In this document: one piece after another, positions 16,362-23,372 of the stretch
Layout of the letters: each line of letters opens with the position of its first letter
Position numbering within the stretch: position 1 is the stretch's first letter
Notes under the pieces: generated by a model
Database searches by the model: none
What the model saw: only the letters and a program-made list of their open reading frames with translations
Told to the model about the DNA's origin: nothing
Assembly: GCA_964613665.1 (NCBI GenBank)
Contig: CAZTIG010000001.1
Span: 1 to 64,000 of the forward strand
Direction of reading: 5' to 3'
Source: CAZQFV01 sp964613665
Lineage (GTDB): Bacteria > Chloroflexota > Chloroflexia > DTKN01
DNA length: 64,000 nucleotides
Made by a program: the position numbers and the translations under genes

Positions 16362-17223
16362 TCTCCAGGCGATTCTGCTCACGGCCATCATCCTGGGGTC
16401 GCTCTATGCCCTCATGTCGACCGGCCTCTCCATGGTCTGGGGCACCCTGCGCATGTTCAACTTTGCCCACGGCAGCCTGATGACGCTGGGCGCCTATGTC
16501 GCCTGGACGGTCACCGACCGGGCCGGCCTGGGTGCCGGCATCGCCGTTGGCATCCCGACGGCCGTTGTGTTCATGGTCGGCTTCGGCATGCTCCTCGAGC
16601 GCCTCCTGGTGGCACCCTTTGTCAAGCGTCAAGGGGCCGCCCTGGTAGTCATCATCACCACCCTGGCCGGCTCGGTCTTCCTGGACAATGCCGCGCACCT
16701 GATCTGGAGCCCGCGCATGAAGCAACTGCCACCCTTTGTGGAGGGCAGTGTGCAGCTACTGGGGACGATGATCTCGGCCCAGGAGCTGGCCGTCATTATC
16801 GGTGCGCCGGTTATCCTGCTGGCGGTGGCCTGGTTCCTACGGCGGACGCGCCTCGGCCTGGCCATCCGCGGCGTGGAGCAGAACCGCGACTCGGCCCAGT
16901 TGGCCGGTGTCAATGTCTCCCTGGTCTATTCCATCACCTTCGGCTTGTCGTCGGGCCTGGCAGCACTGGCCGGCATCATGCTGGGGACGACGCGCTTCAT
17001 CACGCCCTCGATGGGCACCACACCGCTCCTGAAGGCCTTTATCGTCGTCATCCTGGGCGGCCTGGGCAGCATGGGGGGGACCATGCTCAGCGCCTATGTC
17101 ATCGGCCTGATCGAGTCGCTGAGCATGTCGTACCTGGGGCTCTACTGGACGCCGGCCGTGCTCTTTGGCATCATGATCCTGGTCTTGGTCGTGAAGCCCA
17201 CCGGCCTATTCGGGGAGGAGTGA
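16348..17223 (+). CDS. Liv-type ABC transporter permease (LivH-like)
   Basis: 291-residue inner-membrane permease of the LivH family with about eight hydrophobic helices. Recognisable segments are 'ALMSTGLSMVWGTLRMFNFAHGSLMTLGAYV' near the N-terminus, 'RRTRLGLAIRGVEQNRDSAQLAGVNV' in the coupling-helix region, and 'FIVVILGGLGSMGGTMLSAYVIGLIES' near the C-terminus. The ATG overlaps the end of the LivF-like gene by 14 bp. Confidence 0.9.
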   Translation: MGLANLQAILLTAIILGSLYALMSTGLSMVWGTLRMFNFAHGSLMTLGAYVAWTVTDRAGLGAGIAVGIPTAVVFMVGFGMLLERLLVAPFVKRQGAALVVIITTLAGSVFLDNAAHLIWSPRMKQLPPFVEGSVQLLGTMISAQELAVIIGAPVILLAVAWFLRRTRLGLAIRGVEQNRDSAQLAGVNVSLVYSITFGLSSGLAALAGIMLGTTRFITPSMGTTPLLKAFIVVILGGLGSMGGTMLSAYVIGLIESLSMSYLGLYWTPAVLFGIMILVLVVKPTGLFGEE

Positions 17224-17226
17224 AAG

Positions 17227-18210
17227 ATGCCCGGCAGGTTGGTCACACGGAAGCGGCTCCCCGTGGTGCTTGCGCTGGCCGGCATCGCCCTCCTGGCCGC
17301 CTTTCCCTGGGTCGTGCCGGGGTCGTACGTGCGCCACCTGGTCATCGTGGCCATGCTCTACGCCGTCCTTGCCTCCAACTGGGACCTCACCCTCGGCTAT
17401 GCCGGCGTCTTCAACTGGGCCCACATCGCTTTCTTTGCCCTGGGCGCCTATGCCGCCGGCATCCTGAGCAAGTCGTTCGGCGTCTCTCCCTGGCTCGGCA
17501 TTCTGGCCGGGGCGTTCGTGGCCCTGGTCGCCAGCGCCGTCATCTGCCTGCCGGTGCTGCGGGTCAAGGGCATCTACGTCTGCCTGGTCACCTTCGCCTT
17601 CGGGCAGCTCTGCCTCCATGCGACGGTCAGCATGAGCGACTACACCGGAGGCACCCAAGGCCTCACGCTGATCCCCCCCATTACCATCGGCGGCTACTCC
17701 TTCTTGCAGGACGGCAAGATCGGCTACTACTACCTGGCCCTGCTCCTCTTTGTGATCTCCACCGTCTACCTGCGCTGGCTGGTGCGCTCTACCTTTGGCC
17801 TGAGCATCGTGGCCCTGCGCGACTATGAGGACTATGCCATCAGCCGGGGGGTGCCGCTGTCGCGCCAGCGCCTGTTCACCTTCCTGGCCAGCGCCGTGCT
17901 GACCGGGGCCACCGGGGGCGTCTATGCCTTCTACCTGGGCGTCGTCTCGCCGGACCTGTTCGGCTTTGGCTACACGGCGACGCTGCTGAGCATGATCCTC
18001 CTGGGTGGCCTGGGCACCATCTACGGCTCGCTCCTGGGCGCGGCTGTCCTCACCTTTGTCTCCGAGTTCATGGTCAGCCTGGGCCCCTGGCGCTTCCTGA
18101 TCATCTCGGCTGTCATCGTCCTGATCATGCTCTTTTACCCGGAGGGCGTGCTCTCGGCAGTGCAGCGGCTGGCCAAACTGCCGGCACTGCGGCGCAGGGC
18201 GCCCTCGTAG
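17227..18210 (+). CDS. Liv-type ABC transporter permease (LivM-like)
   Basis: 327-residue permease of the LivM family, completing the importer. It has about nine to ten hydrophobic helices, the conserved 'ASNWDLTLGYAGVFNWAHIAFFALGAYAAG' stretch, the coupling region 'LRDYEDYAISRGVPLSRQRLFTFLASAVLTGATGGVYAFYLG', and 'ILLGGLGTIYGSLLGAAVLTFVSEFM'. ATG at 17227 follows the LivH-like stop after three bases with GGGGAGGAG as ribosome binding site. The two amidase-like genes follow in the same direction. Confidence 0.9.
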   Translation: MPGRLVTRKRLPVVLALAGIALLAAFPWVVPGSYVRHLVIVAMLYAVLASNWDLTLGYAGVFNWAHIAFFALGAYAAGILSKSFGVSPWLGILAGAFVALVASAVICLPVLRVKGIYVCLVTFAFGQLCLHATVSMSDYTGGTQGLTLIPPITIGGYSFLQDGKIGYYYLALLLFVISTVYLRWLVRSTFGLSIVALRDYEDYAISRGVPLSRQRLFTFLASAVLTGATGGVYAFYLGVVSPDLFGFGYTATLLSMILLGGLGTIYGSLLGAAVLTFVSEFMVSLGPWRFLIISAVIVLIMLFYPEGVLSAVQRLAKLPALRRRAPS

Positions 18211-18272
18211 TGGTGTTCTGCACTTCGCGCCTGTCGCACCGAGCCCGCTGGACGCAACGAGGAGGAACAAGC

Positions 18273-18953
18273 ATGAGACTGGAAGATCTACTGGGGAAGC
18301 TGGCTTTCAAGCATCCGCCGTTGACGCTGCGCCCGGACAAGACCGTCCTGCTGCTCATCGACATGCAGAAGCTGGCCATGGGCGACTACCTCCTGGAAGT
18401 GTCCATCAAGGCCGGCATCCCCGAAGCGGAGGCCCGCGAAGCCCTGGCCGATCTCGACGCGCGCCTGCGCCAGACGGCGCGAAACGCCAAGGCGGTCCTG
18501 GAAGCCTGTCGCCAGAAGCATATCCGCCCGATCCACGTAAAGATCCAGTCGTACGCCGCAGACGGTGCCGACGTCGGCAGGCTGCATCGCATTGCCAACT
18601 TCATCGTGCCGCCCGGCACAGCATGGGGCGAGTTCATCGACGAGGTCAAGCCGCTGCCGGGCGAGATCGTCTTGACCAAGACCTGCTCTGGCGTGTTTAC
18701 CGGAACGATGTTGAACCAGGTCCTGCGCAACATGGGTATCGAAGAGGTGATCATCGTCGGCTTCTACACTGACCAGTGTGTCACCACGGCAGCACGGGAC
18801 AGCGCCGACCTGGGCTATGCCACGCTGGTTGTCGAGGACGCCACGATGGCCGAGCTGCTCGAGAACCACGAGCACGCCCTGCGGCAGATTGTCAATGTCT
18901 ACGTCCTCGGCGCGAGTACTGCCGAGCTGGTGCAGCGCATTCAGAGCCTGTAG
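18273..18953 (+). CDS. Isochorismatase-fold cysteine hydrolase A
   Basis: 226-residue member of the isochorismatase-like hydrolase superfamily, which includes N-carbamoylsarcosine amidase, biuret hydrolase, nicotinamidase and ureidoacrylate hydrolase. The catalytic triad is visible: Asp in 'LLLIDMQ' near residue 32, Lys in 'VLTKTCSGVF' near 136, Cys in 'FYTDQCVTTAARD' near 169. ATG at 18273 has GAGGAGGAACAAGC before it, better than upstream in-frame alternatives. It is followed by a close paralogue and lies behind the Liv importer, so its substrate is probably the imported amide or a breakdown product. The exact substrate is not assignable. Confidence 0.82.
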   Translation: MRLEDLLGKLAFKHPPLTLRPDKTVLLLIDMQKLAMGDYLLEVSIKAGIPEAEAREALADLDARLRQTARNAKAVLEACRQKHIRPIHVKIQSYAADGADVGRLHRIANFIVPPGTAWGEFIDEVKPLPGEIVLTKTCSGVFTGTMLNQVLRNMGIEEVIIVGFYTDQCVTTAARDSADLGYATLVVEDATMAELLENHEHALRQIVNVYVLGASTAELVQRIQSL

Positions 18954-19028
18954 CTGGGCAGCAGCCCCAGACTGGGGGACGGTCCGGCAGTGTCCATACC
19001 CGGAAGAACACCATAGGAGGAATAACCG

Positions 19029-19706
19029 ATGAAGCTCGAGGAGTTGCTGGAGAGGCTGCCGATCGTGCATCCGCCCATGAAGCTGCAACCGGACAAGACC
19101 GCGCTGATCCTGATCGACATGCAGCGCCTGGCGCTGAGCGAGTTCCTTGTCCACAACGCTGTGGCGGTGGGTGTCCCCGAGGCGGAGGCCCGCGAGGCAG
19201 TCGCCGAGATGGACGAGCGCTTCCGGAAGACGATCCTGAATGCCCAGCGCGTCTTGCACGCCTGCCGGGAAAAGGGCATCCGACCCATCCATGTCCGCAT
19301 CGAGTCGTACGCCGCGGACGGTGCCGACGTCGGCCGGCTGCACCGCCTTGCCAACTTTATCGTGCCTCCCGGCTCCCCGTGGGGCGAATTCATCCCCGAG
19401 GTCCAGCCTCTGCCGGGGGAGATCGTGCTGCCCAAGACCAACTCCAGCGCCTTCACCGGGACGATGCTGAACCAGGTGCTGCGCAACATGGGTATCGACG
19501 AGGTGATCATCGTCGGGTTCCGCACCGACCAGTGCGTGACCACTGCGGCCCGCGAAGCGGCCGACTTGGGCTATGAGACGATGGTCGTCGTGGACGGCGT
19601 CATGGCCCTGACGCAGGAGAACCACGAGCACGCCCTCAGGCACATCGTCGATGTGTACGTCCAGGGGTGCACAGCGGACGAGCTCGTCCAGCGCATCCGC
19701 AGCTAG
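19029..19706 (+). CDS. Isochorismatase-fold cysteine hydrolase B
   Basis: 225-residue paralogue of the preceding gene, collinear throughout and clearly a tandem duplication (shared 'SYAADGADVGRLHR', 'ANFIVPPG', 'GTMLNQVLRNMGI' and 'TDQCVTTAAR'). The triad is Asp in 'LILIDMQ', Lys in 'VLPKTNSSAF' and Cys in 'FRTDQCV'. The substitutions CSGVF to NSSAF next to the Lys, and Y to R before the Cys loop, suggest altered substrate range or a heteromeric partner. TAGGAGGAATAACCG precedes the ATG. Confidence 0.82.
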   Translation: MKLEELLERLPIVHPPMKLQPDKTALILIDMQRLALSEFLVHNAVAVGVPEAEAREAVAEMDERFRKTILNAQRVLHACREKGIRPIHVRIESYAADGADVGRLHRLANFIVPPGSPWGEFIPEVQPLPGEIVLPKTNSSAFTGTMLNQVLRNMGIDEVIIVGFRTDQCVTTAAREAADLGYETMVVVDGVMALTQENHEHALRHIVDVYVQGCTADELVQRIRS

Positions 19707-19745
19707 TAGACCCGGGGGCGGCCGCCCTCGGGCAAGGAGGCCCAC

Positions 19746-20891
19746 GTGCAGATCGATCTGAGCGAGTTCCCGATCATCGACGACCACTGCCACCCTTTCG
19801 ACCCCGCACGGGAGAACCAGACCTTTGAGCAGTACTGGACGCTGGCGATGTTCCCGCTCGATCCGGTCGACATGCGCAATACCCTGCTCTACCGGCTCGT
19901 GCTGCGGGAGATGGGCCGCCTGCTCGACCTGGGGCCCAACGCCCCCGAAGAGGTGATCGTCGAGAAGCGCAACGCCATCTACCGGGGCGACCCCAAGGCG
20001 TACCTGGACAGGCTCTTCCAGGCAGCAGGTATCGCCGGCCTGCTGCTGGACACCGGCTACCCCGCGGAGGAGTTCACCGGCTACGCCGTCGACGTGGACC
20101 AGTTCGCTGCCCTGCTGCCGATCAGCACGGCGCGGATCATCGTCCGCATCGAGCCCATCCTCTTCCGCCTGCTCAAGCAGGAGCTGCGCTTTGCCGAGTT
20201 CGTCGCCGCCTTCAACGAGACGCTGGAGGGCGAGATCCAGAAGCACCACGCCATCGCGCTCAAGACGGTCATCGCCTACCCCACCGGGCTGCAGGTGCAA
20301 AAGATCGCCGACGCCGACGCGGCCCGCGCCTACTACGGCTACTTGGTGGACAGGGCCGACAGGGCCGCCGAGAAGGGCCTGCGCGACTACCTGGTGCTGC
20401 AGACGCTGGAGGCCTGCCTGCGGCACGATATCCCGCTGCAGCTCCACACCGGCGTCGGCGACTCGCCGCTCCTGGACCTGCGCCTGTCCAACCCGCTGCT
20501 CCTCTTTGACATCATCAGGGATGAGCGCTATCGCCGGGCCAAGATCGTGCTCGTCCACGCCGGCTACCCCTACGCGGCCGAGTCCGGCTTCCTGGCCAAC
20601 AACTACCCCAACGTGTACGTCGACGTCTCGGAGATGATGCCCTTTGCCAGCATCGGGGTGGAGCCCAAGCTGCTGGAGCTGATGGACATGGCCCCGATGA
20701 CCAAGCTGCTCTATGGATCGGACGGCTACAACATCCCGGAGCTGTTCTGGTTCTCGGGAATCTACTTCAAGAAGATCCTGGCCCGTGTCCTGCAGAAGCT
20801 GATCGACGACGATGTGATGGACGTCGACTATGGCCAGCAGGTGGCCACCTGGATCCTGAGCGAGAATGCCCGGAGGCTGTACCGCCTGTAG
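19746..20891 (+). CDS. Amidohydrolase family 2 metal-dependent hydrolase
   Basis: 381-residue COG2159-type TIM-barrel amidohydrolase. Metal and catalytic residues are the N-terminal 'DDHCHPFD' (HxH), Lys in 'IALKTVIAYPTGL', His in 'IPLQLHTGVGD', His in 'IVLVHAGYPY' and Asp in 'LLYGSDGYN'. Relatives include decarboxylases (ACMSD, gamma-resorcylate) and the FluG/glutamine-synthetase-linked amidohydrolases; the latter match best by feel, but this is not proven. GTG at 19746 has AAGGAGG upstream. It continues the importer-amidase operon. Confidence 0.78.
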   Translation: MQIDLSEFPIIDDHCHPFDPARENQTFEQYWTLAMFPLDPVDMRNTLLYRLVLREMGRLLDLGPNAPEEVIVEKRNAIYRGDPKAYLDRLFQAAGIAGLLLDTGYPAEEFTGYAVDVDQFAALLPISTARIIVRIEPILFRLLKQELRFAEFVAAFNETLEGEIQKHHAIALKTVIAYPTGLQVQKIADADAARAYYGYLVDRADRAAEKGLRDYLVLQTLEACLRHDIPLQLHTGVGDSPLLDLRLSNPLLLFDIIRDERYRRAKIVLVHAGYPYAAESGFLANNYPNVYVDVSEMMPFASIGVEPKLLELMDMAPMTKLLYGSDGYNIPELFWFSGIYFKKILARVLQKLIDDDVMDVDYGQQVATWILSENARRLYRL

Positions 20892-20922
20892 CCGGCGGTG
20901 TGGCCGCCAGGAGGATGAGACG

Positions 20923-22125
20923 ATGCAGTTGGACGATCGCCAGCGCGCCATCGTGGTCGCCGTCGATGGGGCGGCCGAATGCCTGGTGGCGCTGTCGCAC
21001 GAAATCCACGGCCGGCCGGAACTGGGCCACAACGAGGTCTATGCCGCCGGCCTGCTGGCCGACACCCTGCAGGACCGCGGCTTCCAGGTCGAGCGCGGCT
21101 TCACCGGCCTACCCACGGCTTTCTGCGCCCGCAAGGGACGCGGATGGCGCACGGTGGCCTTTTGCGCAGAGTACGATGCCCTGCCCGAGATCGGCCACGC
21201 CTGCGGGCACAACATTATCGCCACGAGCGCCCTGGCCGCGGGGATCGGCCTGGGCGCCGTCCTGGAGCAGGTGCCGGGGACCGTCCTGGTGATCGGCACT
21301 CCGGCCGAGGAGTCGGACGGTGCCAAGGCGGTGATGGTGGCACGGGGAGCCTTTGCCGGCGTCGATGCGGCGCTGATGATCCATCCCTTTAACGGCAACT
21401 TCAGCCACTGCAACTCGCTGGCCCTGCAGGCGATCCAGGTGTCCTTCTTCGGCCGGCCGGCCCATGCCGCCGTGGCTCCCTGGGATGGCCGCAACGCCCT
21501 GGACGCGCTGATCCTGACTTTTAACAGCGTCAACGCGCTGCGCCAGCACATCCGCCCTCAGGCGCGTATCCACGGCATCATCACCAAGGGCGGGGTGGCT
21601 CCCGGCATCGTGCCCGATCACACCGTCGGCCGCTTCTATGTCCGTGCGCCAACGCGCACCTACCGCCAGGAGCTGGCCGAGCGCTTTCGTGCCTGCGCCG
21701 CCGCCGCCGCGGCCGCCAGCGGCACTCGCGTCGAGTTCGAGGACTTTGAGAACTGCTTCGACGACATGGTGAACAACACGCCGCTGGCCGAGCGTGTGCG
21801 CGACTACATGACCGAGGCCCTCGGGGCGGCCCCTTTCGGGCGGGCCCCCGAGTCCTTCGGATCGATCGACATGGGCAACGTCTCCTACGTCGTGCCGGCC
21901 GTGCACCTGCTGGTCGACATCAACGAAGGCCAGCCGTTTGGCCCGCACACGCGCGAGTTCGCCGCCGCCGCGGCCCTGCCGCCGGCCGACGCGGCGATGC
22001 TCCGCGCCGGCAAGGGCATGGCCCTGGCTGCCTACGACTTGCTCACGGACGACGCTTTCTTCGAGGCTGTCCAGGCCGACTTTGAGCGCGCCGTGGGCCA
22101 CCGGCCGCAGGCGCCCCAGCACTAG
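20923..22125 (+). CDS. M20 family amidohydrolase (AbgB/ACY1L2-like)
   Basis: 400-residue M20D-type metallohydrolase. Visible motifs are 'FCAEYDALPEIGHACGHNI' near residues 80-98 (metal ligands), 'GTPAEESDGAK' with the catalytic Glu pair, and the dimerisation-domain 'GRPAHAAVAPWDGRNALDALIL'. Closest known relatives are p-aminobenzoyl-glutamate hydrolase subunit B and aminoacylase-1-like 2. ATG at 20923 has CAGGAGG upstream. It is the last gene of the nitrogen-compound cluster and converges on the ureohydrolase. Confidence 0.85.
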   Translation: MQLDDRQRAIVVAVDGAAECLVALSHEIHGRPELGHNEVYAAGLLADTLQDRGFQVERGFTGLPTAFCARKGRGWRTVAFCAEYDALPEIGHACGHNIIATSALAAGIGLGAVLEQVPGTVLVIGTPAEESDGAKAVMVARGAFAGVDAALMIHPFNGNFSHCNSLALQAIQVSFFGRPAHAAVAPWDGRNALDALILTFNSVNALRQHIRPQARIHGIITKGGVAPGIVPDHTVGRFYVRAPTRTYRQELAERFRACAAAAAAASGTRVEFEDFENCFDDMVNNTPLAERVRDYMTEALGAAPFGRAPESFGSIDMGNVSYVVPAVHLLVDINEGQPFGPHTREFAAAAALPPADAAMLRAGKGMALAAYDLLTDDAFFEAVQADFERAVGHRPQAPQH

Positions 22126-22170
22126 GCCAGCCGGGGCGCGGCCCACCGGCGCCCCGTGGCGCAACCGCAC

Positions 22171-22215
22171 GGCGGGAAGCGCCGCGCCTATGGCAGTCGC
22201 GGACCGCTTCCCGCC
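22171..22215. terminator. Bidirectional hairpin between convergent genes
   Basis: GGCGGGAAGC (22171-22180) pairs perfectly with GCTTCCCGCC (22206-22215). A second shorter stem GGGGCGC/GCGCCCC lies just upstream. There is no T run, so termination is inferred only from position between the M20 gene and the opposing ureohydrolase gene. Confidence 0.5.
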
Positions 22216-22262
22216 ATGTCTTCGCCCTGGCCACTGGTCGGGGAATCGTCTCGCGCAGTGGC

Positions 22263-23192
22263 TCAGAAGGCCTGCTGCTGGCCCGCCGGGCTGCCTAGGG
22301 GAAGCGCCGCCCACGCCTCGTAGATGGCCTTGAGCGCGGCGAACGACGTGCAGTCGTTGGCGTCCAGCGGCGGCGCTACCTCGACCACGTCCATCGCGCG
22401 CACGGGCAGACAGTAGACGACGGTGCGCACCAGCTCCAGCAGCTCGCGCGTGCTCAGTCCCGCTCCCTCCGGCGTCCCCGTACCCGGCGCATGGGCCGGG
22501 TCCAGCCCGTCGATGTCCACGCTCAGGTAGACCGCCGGCAGGGCCTGCAGCCGCGCGACCACTTCCTCAGCCACGGCCTGGATGCCGCGCCGGTAGCACT
22601 GCCGGGCGGTGTAACAGCCGATCTCCGGGTGGGCTTGTAGCAGCGCCCACTCCTCGTCGACGAAGGAGCGCACCCCCACCAGCACCAGGTGCTCCGGCTG
22701 CAGGCCGGGCAGCTCCAACGCCCGCCGCTCGGCGCACGCGTGCGACCAACGATGGCCCTCGAAGACATCGCAGAGGTCGGGGTGGGCGTCAAAGTGGACG
22801 ACGCCAAAGGGTCCGCCTACGCTCTGCTGGAAGGCACGCATCAGCGGGATGGTCACCGCATGGTCGCCTCCCAGGAAGAGCGCCAGCCGGTGGCGTAGGA
22901 CCTCCCCGGCGCGCTTCTCCACCGCCTGGAAATGGGAGGACCACTCCAGGTCAGCCGGCACGTCGCCATAGTCCCGCACGCGCAGGCGCAGCGGCCGGCC
23001 CTCCTCGTCGCAGGCGCAGAGGTGCGGGGTCAACTCGCGCAGCCGGGCCGGGGCAAAAGCTGCCCCCCGACGGAAGCTCACCGCGCCGTCAAAGGGCACG
23101 CCCAGGATGCCGACCTCGGCGGACAAGTTGTCGCAGGCCAAGCCGCTCCAGAGCTGGCGGTGGGGTGGAAGGGACCGAGCTGCCACGATCAT
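22263..23192 (-). CDS. Ureohydrolase (agmatinase/arginase family)
   Basis: 309-residue binuclear-manganese ureohydrolase. The three metal motifs are intact: 'LGGDHAVTIP', 'VVHFDAHPD' and 'LSVDIDGLDPAHAPGTGTPEGAGL'. The family hydrolyses agmatine, arginine, guanidinobutyrate or similar guanidines to urea; the specificity loop does not identify which. ATG at 23192 with AGGTGC upstream. A minus-strand TATAAT at 23242-23237 is a possible -10 box. Its position next to the amidase cluster suggests a shared theme of nitrogen scavenging, but it is on the opposite strand. Confidence 0.83.
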   Translation of the reverse strand: MIVAARSLPPHRQLWSGLACDNLSAEVGILGVPFDGAVSFRRGAAFAPARLRELTPHLCACDEEGRPLRLRVRDYGDVPADLEWSSHFQAVEKRAGEVLRHRLALFLGGDHAVTIPLMRAFQQSVGGPFGVVHFDAHPDLCDVFEGHRWSHACAERRALELPGLQPEHLVLVGVRSFVDEEWALLQAHPEIGCYTARQCYRRGIQAVAEEVVARLQALPAVYLSVDIDGLDPAHAPGTGTPEGAGLSTRELLELVRTVVYCLPVRAMDVVEVAPPLDANDCTSFAALKAIYEAWAALPLGSPAGQQQAF

Positions 23193-23302
23193 GACTGCAC
23201 CTCCAGGAATTGCCGCGCGCGCTTCGACTGCCAGCGATTATACCACATCCGCGCCGCCCTCTGGAGGTGAGCGTTTTGGGTCGGGGACCAGGCCTGCACA
23301 AG

Positions 23303-23331
23303 TTGCCAAAAGCGCGCTGAAATACTATAAT
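23303..23331 (+). promoter_or_regulatory. Sigma-70 promoter of the MalT-like regulator
   Basis: TTGCCA at 23303-23308, 17-bp spacer, TATAAT at 23326-23331. It lies about 40 bp before the ATG at 23373. Confidence 0.75.
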
Positions 23332-23372
23332 GACCGCCGTCAGCGAACGCAGCGCGCCTGATCCGAGGCACG

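Noticed and set aside
18273..19706. Naming the two isochorismatase-fold proteins biuret hydrolase or ureidoacrylate amidase
   Set aside because: The triad is common to the whole superfamily and the residues seen do not settle the substrate.
18288..21032. A 914-residue minus-strand open frame across the amidase genes
   Set aside because: The plus strand carries three genes with intact catalytic motifs and ribosome binding sites in the same interval. The antisense product has no domain character.
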